64,000 nt of DNA from Rotaria sp. Silwood1. Taxonomy: Eukaryota > Rotifera > Eurotatoria > Philodinida > Philodinidae. The first letter of the stretch is position 1. Every line of letters begins with the position of its first letter. The translations under genes and the position numbers were made by a program. The stretch covers positions 6,747,565-6,811,564 of the forward strand of contig CAJNOP010000002.1 of assembly GCA_905250075.1 (NCBI GenBank). The letters are read 5' to 3'. A model generated the notes under the pieces. That model made no database searches and had not been told where the DNA came from. It saw nothing but the letters and a program-made list of their open reading frames with translations. This document shows positions 21,417 to 34,327 of the stretch, piece after piece.

Positions 21417-24400
21417 TCAACTGTCTTCACTTTCTTCATCCGGTTCTAATGCATATGCTTCTTCAGCTGCCATGTAATATTTATTAGCAAGCCGTCCTTT
21501 CATTGCCGCAGTTGCCATTTCTGCTGCCTTATTAAATAGATCACCTTTTAATAAAATAACAATAAAAAGAAATTTCAATTAACTAGAATTCAACTATAAT
21601 AAAAACAAAACAGCATTACCAGCTTTTTGATAATTGCATACTAAATTATGTCCACCTGTTTTATATAAAGTAGCTAAACGAGCAACAGTTTCATGAAGAT
21701 CATGAAATGGAGTTCCATTATCAGTTGAATGACTTTGATTTGGTTCATTAGTACCACTATCTTCATCAATGTTATTCGATTCATTTTCATGTATATGAAT
21801 ATATTTTTCATAATATTCAGCCGCTTGTTTCCAATCTTTTTCTCTAAAAAGAATAAAATAAAGAAAAACAAAATGATTAATAGAATTAAAAAATACAAAC
21901 AAAGATCCCTCGACGCCATTATCAAGGAATTGTGCTAAATAAAGATTGGCTTCTGTTTCATGTAGTTCACTAGCATGAATCAATAAATTTAAGCCTTTAG
22001 TGATTTTATTAGCTTGATCCTATGAAAGAACAAAAGAATAATTATCTATCCTGATTATTTGTAATATTAAAAGTCTACCATTGGACGATAATGTGATAAA
22101 AGATCGCGTGGTAAATCTAAATAAATTTTTGCCAATGTAAATATAGCGTCTTTAACATTTAATTCAGCTGCTTGTTCTAAATGATACAATGCTGATTCTT
22201 CATCAAAGTCTTCGGAACCTAATTCACTGAATCGACCAACTTGATAACATTTACACATTTCTAGATGAATCTAAATTATAAACATATTGGCTAATTAGAA
22301 ATATTTCGAGAAATAAAAAAGATTAATTTGGAGTCTCCATTATGAGTTGATTAAATGAGTAAACTGAAAAAGTTATCGTTTACAGCAAAGAAACAACCCT
22401 CTTATCTTAAAAGTCATCACTAACTCGAATAAATGATAAGAAAATTTTCGATGCACAATTCCTAAGGGACTTAATAATTGACTTGGTTCAATGATCAATG
22501 AAGCCATGATTAAAAATAAAATATGGTCCAGATGTTTCCAGTTCTAACAGGACCATATTTTATTTTTGATTGGGATCAGAATCAGTACTTTCTCATTAGG
22601 AGAAATACATTTTATGGTTGTGTAAAACTTGTGTGCAGTGTAGAGCTCATCAGATCCGAGAATTTCTAGATCTGGACCCGATCGAATCAGGATAGAAAGC
22701 CATGGACTTTAGTTGGATGTGATATTGTTACGATTCATGTCTAATAAAAAAAATATGTAAGATAGGTACTACAAAAATGTTCTTAAATTTTTTCTCGTTT
22801 ACTTAGGTAGTAGGTGAACCAAAACTCAGAAATCAACCTTTTTATTGTCTTTCTATGAAGAATTCATGTCAATATGTAAAACTTTGTTGAAATCTCAATA
22901 TAGAAAAATTTTTTTAAAGGTGAGTTTGAAAATAGCATTCCTAAATTTTCGTTTTCTCCAGAAGAATAAGTTTCCGTTCTCAAGCATTCTTTGATATTAA
23001 CATACACACCGATATTCTCACTCAAAGATTTCTCACAGCAGACACAAGTATCTATTATTATGTTAAATCTGATAAATAATCATACGTCATTAAATAAATT
23101 TTAAAATAAACCTGATAATACCTGTCCAAGAATACTTTCATATTTTTCATAATAAGCAGATATTTCTTTAAATTTTTGCATTTCAGCTTTTTCAAGCATA
23201 ACTGATGAAGGACGATGAGTATCTCCATAACTATTTGGTGTTTGAGCATTATAAATATCTTCGATGTTGAAGTTGAAATCCTTAAAAAATTAAAATTTTA
23301 AAAAAATTTTAAAAAATAAGGGTCTTCAATTTTTCTACTGCATTCAACTACTTACAGAATGTGAACGTGAAGAATCATTCTTTACACAGCAAACATAACA
23401 AAAAAAGATGCATTTCAAACAACACATAATCTTCATGCAATTAGAAAAATACTTACAGGTGATGGACTATTCAAACTAGTTGATGTTGATAATAAATGTA
23501 ATTTATTCTTTGTAATTGAAGATGATAATGGTAAATTTTCATCACTCAATGCCGTCATAAATAATCCAGATTGGGGAAATGATAAACTATGCTCAAGTGT
23601 GGGAGCAGTTGTAGCTGTAACGGATGACGTTTCAGAAACATAACCATCTGAGTCATCTTCTGATATTGACGATTGTGAACAAAGTCGTCGAAATAATGAA
23701 CCGAATTTTGAAAGACTATTTAAAGGTTCTTCAGAACCACGACATGTTGTTTGAGCTGGAAGACTTGATGCATATGATGGACTTAATGCATGTTGTTGTA
23801 TATGATGTTCACGTTCACCAGGTGATAAATCAAATGGTGTTAAACTAAGACGTGCACATATTGGATTACATTCATGGGTAGAAAAAAATAATGCCATACC
23901 ACGAATACCAAGATTACCTTCTATAAAAATTTATAGATAGATTCAATTTCTAAAAATAAAAAAATAAAATTTCTAACCGCCATATTCAAAACCAAGACTT
24001 GTATGAATTTGTGGATCAGTATATAAATCACCAACACCTTGAATATCAACAACAATCTGTTCATGACAAGATGCTTCGAAAGTAAAATGACTAAATGCCT
24101 TTAAATAAGAGAACAATAAATAAATACATAAATAAAAATAAGGCTCTATTATTTTTATTGAAATAGAAAATAGGAAAAATGAAAAACCTGTGGTGTATGA
24201 CGCAGAGTATCATCACAAACAAAACCACTATTTGAATTATACTTTATATAATTTCCATCCTAAAAAATTGAAAAAATGAATTGATGTTTTGTTTTCTTAT
24301 GTGTTTATCTTACAATAAATCGTTCTAAATGATAATAAGGTCGACCAGCACGATCTTTAAATTCTAAAACACTCATTTGAACAATATCAACCTTGAAGAA

Positions 24401-25414
24401 ACAAGAATAACAAAAATAAATATTTATTTATTCGTTTAGTCAAAAAAAAATCAAATACTTTTTTCGGTGGATTATGTTGATTATAATGTGTTGCCCATAA
24501 TTTTGTTGTCATTTGCATCATAACATCATCAAAATATCGTGCCACTGGTACATCATCAGTATATCGTTTAGCGATATAATTACTTGAATGATCCCAATCT
24601 TGATGAGTTGAAAAAACTGAGAGTTTTTTTCTAAAAAAAATTTTATTGTTTTTTTTTAAATACTTTAATTCATTAACAGAAACAAATGTAAACGTACAAT
24701 CGAAAACATTCTCTCATACTTCCATGTGCAAATGGTTTTGATTCAATTTTAACTGTGATTTGACTTGTATGCCATGTTCGTTTAATGGGATCAAACTCAT
24801 GACGTGTAACAATTTCTTCTGGATAACGATCAATTTTAAAATCCTGCCTAAAAGAAATAAGAAAAAAAAAACTTTTGTACAAAAAATTTCCTGCAAGGTC
24901 AAAAGAACAAGATTTACCATGGATCTTTAAGTTGAACAACTCTTTTAACTGCATCTCTCCAACGAACAAGAGTATTTGTTTTTGAACGACGACGTAAACG
25001 ATGTTTAACATGAAAATTAGACATACCAACAGTTTGTTCATTTGTACGTTTTTCACTAATTGATTGAAGATGATTAATAAAAAAAAATGGTCCATCACCT
25101 TCAGTGATAGGTAACATATTTTCCCATTCATCATCAGCTGTACTTATTGATGAAGGTGCACGTTCACGTTTTTTAACTCGTTCACCATCAACAGGAAGAT
25201 GAATACCTTCATCAATCGACGGAGATGTTTCATCACGTTTTTCTTTTGAAGAACTTTCATCATCTAATGCACCAAATATAAAGTCATCATCTTCTTCATG
25301 TTGTTTTTCTTTCTGTTCGACATGTTCTTGCTCATTACGATGAATTATCTCATCTTCACGAATTGATCTTGGTACATTTAATATCGGTGCCATATAAAGC
25401 ATCTTTTGTGCCAT
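21417..25414 (-). CDS. eEF2K: Eukaryotic elongation factor 2 kinase (alpha-kinase)
   Basis: eEF2K is the cytosolic Ca2+/calmodulin-dependent alpha-kinase that phosphorylates eEF2 and slows translation elongation. Thirteen exons join in frame into 799 residues: 25414-24918, 24847-24698, 24630-24459, 24391-24314, 24259-24188, 24098-23978, 23920-23457, 23379-23356, 23280-23122, 22270-22079, 22019-21901, 21843-21620 and 21544-21417. The calmodulin-binding motif WRDAVKRVVQLKDPW lies at about 152-166. The alpha-kinase domain follows, with the HGSMRECFR loop, catalytic Lys in SNYIAKRY (about 237), DIQGVGDLYTDP (about 341) and zinc ligands in THECNPIC (about 379-385). A Ser-rich regulatory linker contains a 24-bp microexon. 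The C-terminal SEL1-like helical repeats include MKGRLANKYY, and the tail is acidic (EEAYALEPDEESEDS). All catalytic elements seen are intact. Human eEF2K is 725 residues. The acidic N-terminal extension explains part of the extra length. Confidence 0.97.
22508..22567. repeat. Perfect short hairpin in an eEF2K intron
   Basis: Arms AAAAATAAAATATGGTCC and GGACCATATTTTATTTTT (18 bp, perfect) flank a loop of about 20 bases. It lies in the largest eEF2K intron (22271-23121, about 850 bp, when most introns of this gene are under 120 bp). It is probably the end of, or a whole, tiny inverted-repeat element. An RNA hairpin role is possible but unproven. Confidence 0.7.
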
Positions 25415-25867
25415 GGTTCAACGATAAATACTCGTTCATTAAGTGAATGCGAACAAATATCGACTGACAATTGCCAATCGTAGGAGTTGAATATTGGCCT
25501 CTCTTTAATGCTATATTTGCACTGATAATAAGCGCGATTGATTTTTTTATTTGCCTATCGATATGTTCGCGATATAAACCGTTATCTAGAAAGAACAACA
25601 CAAACTTTTTATGTTTGTTACAGTCAATCAAAGGTTTTGAGTACCGAATTGACCGATTATTCATCGTCACATGGTTGACGGTTTTCTTTTAAGTCGCATT
25701 TTGTAATCGTTTCCTTTTAGAGGGAAAAGAGAACCTGAGAATGGATAGATGTCTCGACCAATATAATATGATCATGGTCAAGGGTTGTATCGAAGTATTT
25801 TACTTGCTGATTTATTCATCCATTCAGCTTGTAGACATGACTCATTCATTCGTCCATCTCTGCCACC

Positions 25868-26332
25868 TATGTATTAGTCAGTGGACAAATCAGGATGAGT
25901 CATCGAATCAATAGCAAATTTCGAACACACTAATGCACTTAGTAGTGCACCATTTGTGCCAATTTTTAGAAGGTTTTTCTTGGTGTCATTTTGTTCCTAA
26001 AAATGAGCTAGACCTTCTAGTGTAATTAGATTTCTCGGCCTAGGAGCCATTTCCGAGAAAATCGAAGTTTTCTGTAGACCAATCGTGAATCAACCAATCA
26101 GAATGTTCTATAGCTGATGAGCTACGCTTTTTTCGACTATTTACAGATGTGTGCCATTTGTTTTTGGAAAAATAAAATTACGGTTCGATTCAGCGTATTT
26201 TTCTCTATCGATTAGGTTACTTTAAAAGTTCGGCCCATTCTATCTATTTCAGAGGGCGCCATAGGTAGTGCATTTGATATTGATTTGCTTAAGATGTGCT
26301 CTTTTTCTGCTCTGTCCGTTGACTAATGTATA
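25868..26332. mobile_element. MITE-like inverted-repeat element between eEF2K and EXOC3
   Basis: TATGTATTAGTCAGTGGACA at the left and the complement of TGTCCGTTGACTAATGTATA at the right form a terminal inverted repeat of about 20 bp with 4 mismatches. They enclose 465 bp without a reading frame. Weaker inverted similarity, such as an AATGCACT block, continues inward. It lies in the roughly 1.6-kb shared upstream region of two divergent genes. Confidence 0.6.
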
Positions 26333-27035
26333 GGATTTGTATATTTGGCATAAATAATCAATTTTATTCACATAGGAAGTGATCTATAATGTAAAAAGTG
26401 CAGTCTATTCGAGAGTAAAGTATGCATCGTCTGTAGAAAATTTAATCAAATTATTTGAATACATTATATTGAGTTTTTATTAATTCAATATAATCATAGA
26501 ATAAGAGAGGATCGGTTTAGTTTTTGAAATATAAATCGCTCATACTTATGGATCACAATTTTTTTAATCGGTATGTAACATATTTAATGAACCAATGAAA
26601 TTATGTATACCAGTAAAATGATTCATTTTCATAAGTCTTAAAAATTAATTAATCGTAGTGTAAGGTTATTGGACTAGTATTTTTTTAGCAAGAGCTTCGC
26701 AATAAATATATGACCATACTAAAGCTGGTGTTTTCCTGTTCCATGGTCTAATATTATTAATATGAGAAGATGAAACACCAAATTTAATGCAGTAATATCA
26801 TAGAATCAAACACAGTGTAACATCTGCTAAACGAATACCATCAAACTCTAGATGATCATTGACAAAAATTAAACTTTCTCATCATTTTTCTTTTTGACTA
26901 ATGTATCAAAAACAACATCTACAAAATAGAATTATCATTGATAAATATTACTTTTCTCATTCATCAATATATATTGTTATTATTTTTTTTTGAATTTCTT
27001 AAATAATATTTTCTTTTTTAGATTTACTTATAAAC
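26333..27035. other. Upstream/5' UTR region of EXOC3
   Basis: No coding frame. A likely splice acceptor (TTTTTTAG, ending near 27020) lies 15 bases before the EXOC3 ATG, suggesting a 5' UTR intron with an unplaced non-coding first exon in this interval. Confidence 0.4.
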
Positions 27036-30000
27036 ATGGATCTATTCGTTGGTGTCACATCACCTTCAACACAAACTCCTGAAAGTAATGTTTTAGACGA
27101 TATGCGTCGTGAAGCTGAAACAAATGCTCTTCGAATAATTCAAGCTAAGCTAGAAAAACCAGAAAATCTTGAAAAACTTGATCAATTACGTACAGCTGCT
27201 GCACAACGAAAGGTTTTTATCTAAACGACATACAATCATATTTTTCAAAATATGTTTTTATTTAAGCGTACTCTTGATGAACAATTACGTACAGCAGTTC
27301 AATCACAATTAGAAAGTATAAAAACAGGTATTGCTCAATTACAAATTTCTCTTGAAAATATGAAAACAGTTGAACGAACAATGCGTGAAACAGATGAAAA
27401 ATTACAAAAAATTGCTCCGTTACAATCAAAGCTAGAAGATTTACGTGTGGAAGCAAATACTTATAGGTATTTATTTTAAAATGCATTATTTATTAAAATT
27501 GTTTCTAATTTTTTAGACAACTTTCTCTTGCTCAAGCTAATCTGGATTATATTATAAAAACACCTGAAAATGTTAAAAAAGCTGATGAATTAATGGGACA
27601 AGAAAAACTTCTACAAGCTCATCAATTAATAATGGAAATTGAAAATTCTCGAAATTATCTTTTATTTGAATTACATAAAGTACAAGAAAAAGATTCACAA
27701 CCTGATGATATACAATTAATTACAAATTATTTCGCTGATTATGAAAGACTTGTTGCACATTTACGACAATTAATTTCATTTCGAATTTCACGTTGGTATG
27801 ATTGTGCAATAAGTGCACCAGAAAAACTTGTTACTGCATTAAGACTTATTGAACGAGAAGAACAGTAATAATAGAATTATTTTTTTTTGTTTTTATTTGA
27901 AATTTGAAAAATATGTATCATTTTAGAGTTGATCGATTTTGGATGGAGAAAAAAGAATCAACTGGATTTAGTCCACCTGATCGACCAAGACAATGGAAAA
28001 AACTTTGTTTTGAATTATTAAGAAAAAGTGTTAAGGATCGGTAAGAAAGAACAATAATTTCGTTTTATGACTTTTTTTGTTTATATTCAGTATTGAAGGA
28101 AACCAATTAGAAACACGAGAAGAACATAAATATTGGTTAACACGTCATTTAGAAATGTGTCGACAAATAATTTTAAGAGATTTTCGAATTATTACAGTAA
28201 AAATTTTATAAATAAGAATAAAAATAATATGAAGAATATTCTTGTTATGTGTTTTTTTTTTATTAGAAAACTTGTCTTCGTTGTTTTCCAAAACAATATG
28301 ATATTGTTAATCGTTTTCTTGATTATTATCATAATTGTCTTAAAGAACATTTAACTGAAATATGTGATCCAAAACGACGTAGTGAAGGTGATTTATTGAC
28401 AACGGCTGAAGTTTATACTATTGTGACATTTGTTCGGGATTATCAGTAAGAATTTGTTTCAACAAAAAGAAAATATTAAGATTTATTTTATTTTCATTTT
28501 AAAAGAGGTGCTGAATGTTTGGGTCATCCTGAATTGAAATTAGATCTTAGTCAATTATCTCCATTACTTGAAAAAGATATGCTTGCTGCTGTCACTGATG
28601 TATTTATCAATGAGAGAAAGCAAAAGTTTACTGAATGGATACCAAATATTATATCATCGGAAGTCAAGGTTTGTTTGTTTACCATATCTTTAAAGGATTC
28701 GCTTACAAAGGAACCACTCGAACTGATATCGGTCGTTAAAGCTCATTTTGCACTTACAAGGACATCTTGTTGAAACTAGCAAAAGTCACAAGGGTTCGTT
28801 GCCATAGGCCTTTGAGAGCCGAGTTGTGACTTTTTAGCGAAGTTTGGACCGAACTTCAAGCATGCATTAAAAAATGAAAAGCAAAGAATTTCCATGTGAG
28901 ATTTTGTCCATCGATATGTCAAAGAATCCATAGAACATTCTGAAAGTTTTAGCTGAAAAAAATATGCTTTTGTTGAGATATTGAACTTTCAAGTAAACTG
29001 GATTGTGATATCATGTCTGTAGTAAGTAAGTATATTTTAAACATTCGATATCTCAACAAAAGAACATACTTTTCGGCTAAAGCTTTTAGCATACTCTCTT
29101 CGACTTGTGTATGTGATCATTACTCGACTTGAGAAACTCATCTATCAGTTCGACTGACTCTCTCGTTATATCGAATAAATATTTTTTGAAATTATGTTTT
29201 CAATCCAAGAGCCAGACTTTTTAAAACTTTAATTCGAACATTAATCACGATTTTCAATAGTATGATGAAGACTGTAAAATAACGACTAGTTTTTCAATTA
29301 TAATTTTTCATTTTATTTCGCCAAAATTGTTGCTGTCCATCAACAATTTGTCAACTTTCTTTAATTTCATTTCTTACTTTCTTGTGTAAAATCTTCTTTG
29401 ATTGTCAAAGATTCCCATGGTCTACAGGGTGCCCCAAAAGTTTGCCATGAAAGAAGCAAGAATATTTTTTAGTCATTTTAGGTGATTTGTACTATTTTTT
29501 AATATTATGATAATATACTCTTTGAAGTTTTATTTTGTTTATTTTTTGATAAATTTCTGTGTCCACGGACATTAGAATACAAATTGTTTCATTAGTAGTC
29601 AAATAGAAGCGATTTATCATTTGGGAACGAAAAATGCAAGTCAAATTTAGACAGACAACTACCAAATGTAAACTGAGTATGAAATACTGTTTAGCCTTTT
29701 CATCAAATTAGTACAGTAGCAAATTTACGAATTATGAAAAACCTATAAAAAAAAAAGAAGAAAAAATCGACAAAGTTTATGATGTTTGTGTAAATTAGTC
29801 ACTACTAAACACTTGATCTGTTGCAACAGTCTGTTTCATGCCGTGAACAATAGTACACTGAAAGATGGCTAAGTCTCTTCCGATTAAATCATACAAAATA
29901 CAATTTCTCGAATAACTTGACGAAGAAGATTTACAAGATCGAATTAAAATTGTCAACGTTTTATTTCAATGTTAGAGGACATTAACAGTATTTTAACAAG

Positions 30001-31957
30001 ACATGTATTAAAATCTAGTCGAATTCAAAATGAGAATAAATAACGGAAATAAATTGATTTGAAAACAGTTTTTTTCCTGTATTATTTTAAATATTTCAAA
30101 TGGCAATAATCATTTTGAATATTTTTGATAAACCAAATTACATGAAATGAAACGTCAACGTATATACTACAATATTAGAAACTAAACATATAAATCATCT
30201 CAACTATTAAAAGATATCCACTTTCTATTTTAATGGTGAACTTTAGGAAAACCCTGTACGTGTTAAAAGGAGGTATTGTCACCAATTTCAACTCTTTGAC
30301 TGTGGGATCCGTACTCCGTATATAAACGAGCGAAGCTTTTATGCAGATTGTAACTTTGATAATCCTCTCTTTTTCTTTGATCATAGAGTATTTCCTCTTC
30401 TTCTTATAGTTTTAATAATACAGCAACACTACATGATATCATAATACACGTATATGAACTTGAAAAGAAAAAACTGTGGATTTAGAGGTCTAAAAGAATC
30501 CATAAGTTCTACATACTGGATATTGTTCAAAACCCTGTAATATCAAATAGCAATTAAAATCCTAGAAAAATTGCCATTCTAAAAAAGTTACGAATACATC
30601 TGAACTTCTAACTTTATTGAAGACTAGACGCTCAATATATTTTTCTCTGTATTACTGTATGAAACCACAGAGTGGTCCAGGGAGTTACGCGAAGGATTTT
30701 ACGAAATTGAGGGTAACTCACCGCTATTGAATGAGTACTGACTGTGATGGTATTGATTGAAACTTAATACAATCGACTATTTTCCTTTGACATATACATC
30801 CGATTTCAAACTTCGATGAGCAATCACACATTTTCTGTCATTCTTACAAAATTTTCATAATCAATGCATATAGAATATAATCTATATCGTATCTGTCTTA
30901 TATTATTTTCTAGGATTGGTATGCATTAAAAGAAGTTGAATTAACATCTGAACATTATTATACTACAACAATGCCCCGTATGTTAATAAATATGATTATA
31001 GAAACACTTGATATGGCTAAACAAATGTCTGATGAAACATGTCAATTAATTCTTGGTATGATATTACAAAAAATAAATGAATTTCGTGATTTATATATTA
31101 ATGAAATAAATGCTTATGCTAAAAAATATTTTAATGATCGACAATCATTTAAAGAAAATTTTACAAAACAAATGGTAGCAAATGCGAATAATTGTGAATC
31201 AATACCAAATTTTGTACTTATCGTACGAAAAAAATATGATCGTGATGATCTTGATGATTTATCACGTTCATCACAACAACAACTTGATCGTTATGAAAGT
31301 ATGGGAAAAAAATTTGAACGTACAGCTGAATATTGTTGTGATGTTATATTACAAGAAATTGAAATGGATACATTGAAATTTCTTAAAATACTTTTTACAC
31401 GTGATTGGTTTGGTCCAACAGCTAAACAATGTTGTGGTACAATTATTGAAACAACACGTGATTATTGGAGTTCAGAATTAACACATTTAAAAAAACCCTT
31501 ATTAGCTTATATTTTTTATACATGGCATAAACGTATATTAGCTCATTATTTACGAAATTTATTTTCACGTAATGCACCTATTAAATTTTCTACACCAGCT
31601 GAACGACGTACAGGTGCAGAACAATTACGTAGAGAATCAGCTCACCTTGATAAAGAATTTAAATCATGGGATGGTACATCAGCTGATAATGCAACTGAAT
31701 ATCATTTTAATATATTAAGTAATATAGCTGATGTACTTGAACAAACAGATTTAGATTCAATTGTACTTGAAATAGCAACATTAGCAAAAAAATATCCTAG
31801 TTTAAATATGGATCAAGTTACACAAGTTTTATTATTACGTGGAGATTTAACAAAACAAGAAGCAAAAGATAAAGCTGATGCTGCACTAGCAAATATGCCA
31901 CGTGTGAATCAAGGTATTCTATTTGAAATTATGGAAATTGTTAATCAAATAAATTGA
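27036..31957 (+). CDS. EXOC3: Exocyst complex component 3 (Sec6)
   Basis: Sec6/EXOC3 is a subunit of the octameric exocyst that tethers secretory vesicles to the plasma membrane. Eight exons join in frame into 776 residues: 27036-27212, 27267-27466, 27517-27864, 27927-28040, 28091-28196, 28267-28445, 28506-28668 and 30914-31957. Family landmarks in order are an N-terminal coiled coil (QLRTAVQSQLESIKTG), LLQAHQLIMEIE, RLIEREEQVDRFW, STGFSPPDRPRQWKK, RHLEMCRQIIL, CFPKQYDIVNRFL and, in the last exon, EYYT-type TTTMPRM, the FSTPAERRTGAEQLRRE helix and ATLAKKYPSL near the end. Length is close to the human protein (about 745-756). Introns are 45-70 bp except the seventh, which is 2245 bp and filled with mobile-element remains. 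AATAAA lies at 32098. Confidence 0.97.
28945..29090. repeat. Hairpin-forming inverted repeat in EXOC3 intron 7
   Basis: About 44 bp at 28945-28988 (containing CTTTTGTTGAGATATTGAA) matches the complement of 29046-29090 (TTCGATATCTCAACAAAAG) with a few mismatches, around a loop of about 57 bases. A shorter inverted pair, AAAAGTCACAA with TTGTGACTTTT, lies just upstream at about 28783-28838. They are probably parts of a MITE-type insertion that helped enlarge this intron. Confidence 0.65.
29425..30256. mobile_element. Tc1/mariner-like relic in EXOC3 intron 7
   Basis: The element starts CAGGGTGCCCCAAAAGTTTG and ends with the complement of a similar sequence (ACTTTAGGAAAACCCTG). The ends match at about 23 of 31 positions and each is flanked by TA (29423-29424, 30257-30258), the mariner target. 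The CAGGGTG..CCAAAAGT start is common in the Tc1/mariner superfamily. Inside, near 29863-29970 (+), a short frame beginning MAKSLPIKSYKIQFLE is followed by a stop and then LDEEDLQDRIKI. This resembles the transposase region just after the DNA-binding domain (motif Y-K-I-Q...L...D-x-x-x-R). Stops and the short total length (832 bp) mean it is dead. Confidence 0.78.
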
Positions 31958-32209
31958 TATTCGATATGGAATATTAAGAAAAGAAAAAAATCCTTAATTT
32001 CTATTCTATTTATTCATTTATCTTATTTATGTATATTTATCTGCTTTTCTTTTTTCTTTGTGTTATCAACGATGATTATTCCTATTGATTTCCAACAAAT
32101 AAATAAATATATACATGCAAAAATTTTAGAATTAAATCAATATAAATAAATTTTTGTTCTAAAAACATCTGAGCTTGTATTCATTCTCAAAAACATATTA
32201 TCATTTTTA

Positions 32210-33270
32210 TACCATGTCTCGAGAATTTGTCTGGAAAGTTTACAAGAATAATTCTGAAATAGTTTCTTTTTTAATTAACGTTATAATATATACTTTGAAG
32301 TTTTGTTCTAATATATTTTCAGACAAATACTTATGTTTGTAAATATACGAATAGCAACAATTTTGATAATGATCAAATTTGAGTCACGTGTCGTTATGTA
32401 AGAAAAAATTCGATTAAAATTTGGCATACCAACATCAGATATAGACTGTATAAGAATTACTATTATGGATTAGTATAGTGCTAAATGGACGACAATATGA
32501 AAGGTCTTCAAAAATTAGAAAAGAGAAAATCGATGATGTTCATGACTGAATATTCTTCAATGAAGCGCTATATAAGATACACTGTATCCAACAAGATCAA
32601 GTTGAAATGACATGATGAGCTATAAATAAAACTACAACAAAAAGAAATAAAATATCTCCGAGTCGGTTGAAATCAAATAGGCTGATTTTTTCATTGATGG
32701 TAGACATTTATTCAAAGTTTTTTTTTCATACGGATAAGGTAAAAACATACTACCATTAAATATTATTGTTAGTATAATGTAACATTAATGTCATCTGAGA
32801 GAATAATCAGAGCAAAGCAAAGTAAAGCAAAGCAAATTTTATGAATGATATTAATTATATGGATATGCATAGAACAAATTTTGAAAACTAGTTAGTTTAA
32901 AAGTCAACGATTACAATATTTCAAATTTTATCTCTTTTCATTTAACTTTTTTTATTGATAAATATCATGTGAAAACTTATGTCTGTAATACATACATAAA
33001 GATTTGATTGAGTTCAAAATAAGAATCAATATTGAAAATGAATTACTTCAAACCAGAAAGGTTTCTGTAGTTTTTTTAAAGATTTGGAAAACGATGGTGT
33101 GAGATATTTCAGTTCACGGTAATTATTTTGAAGATTTATTATCAACGAAATCGTATGCACTAAAATTTGAAAGAATTCACTATTAGATTATTAAGCAAAG
33201 GCAGCTGAATTTGCCTGAATTGTATAAAAGATATTCATGAAAGAATAACTAGAGGGCATTTTGAAAACTT
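32210..33270. mobile_element. Second, more decayed relic of the same mariner-like family
   Basis: Downstream of EXOC3, blocks resemble the intron element in the same order. AAGTTTAC then ATACTTTGAAGTTTTGTTC (about 32239-32310) compares with 29437-29545. TTGAGTTCAAAATAAGAATC (about 33008-33027) compares with 30018-30040, followed by a similar gap and GTTTCTGTAGTTTTTTT. Similarity is patchy and the ends are not clear. No coding frame survives. Confidence 0.45.
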
Positions 33271-34327
33271 TGTATTTATTAACAAGTATCTTTACGAATT
33301 ATTCAATTCGAATAGATTTTCATTATTAAACAAGAAAATATAAATTACGTTTCATAGAAGAATGTTAAACAGCATACAAATATTTATTTCGCAGATTAAT
33401 TTGGTCATAGACGGTACATGAGCGAGCCAATGTCAAATCACTACAAATACTTTTTATAACTTTAATAAGAACCAAAGTGACTGAAACTTACGAAAATGAT
33501 TATTATTGATAGTCTGTTATTGTTTTATTATTATTGTATGTTTATTCTCTTGAATGTTCAAATTCTATTTGCATAAAAAAGAGACAAATCGATTACTGTA
33601 TAATTCTTCAATGACTTAACAAATCTTATAGCATAATATTTAAATTTTTACTTTTCAGTTATTCATTAATTAATAAAAAAAGATTTTGTTTATATAATTA
33701 CTTTCGATAAATGAAGATCAAATAACCGTTTAAAAAAACGAAGCATTACTATCTCAGTAGAATCATGTTTTTGAAATCACATACCCATATTTGATAAACC
33801 ACGAAATCGATTCCCTTCTTTACTCTTTCACATTGTTTCTTTATCTGCCCTTTAAAATCCTTTTGTCCTTGTTTATCTAATCATTTTTCACACAATATCT
33901 TAGTCGAAAAATGATGGTGCTATTTCTATCAAGTATTAAATTACATTGTACATAGTACTATCCGTTTTATACTCAATTACTGTGATGATCTTGAGAGTAA
34001 TTCAACTCATTAAAGATAAACATCACAAAAAGGAAAAACAAAATCAATCAATCTTCTCGATCGATAAAAAAAAATAAGCAAGAGAACAAAAATAAAAAAT
34101 ATAAAAAAAAAAAGTTTGATCATTATCTTTTGAACATATGTAACTGAATCATGTAAATGAACTTTAAAAGTCTCATGCGATACGTAAATTTTTAATTGTC
34201 ATCATATTTTACCATAATCAATGACCTCATCCTAAAACATTTTCATCATCTCTTATCAGACATCAATAAAAATAAAACAAGAAAAAAAAAAGAGTTGCAG
34301 TGCATCACATATTCACAATATTTTCAA
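33271..34327. other. Intergenic upstream of the LRR gene
   Basis: AT-rich, no supported coding sequence. The frame of the LRR gene stays open back to 34196 but only with a TTG, so I do not count that part as coding. Confidence 0.4.

Noticed and set aside
34196-34198. TTG as start of the LRR protein
   Set aside because: The ATG at 34328 gives a proper signal peptide. The upstream part is low-complexity.
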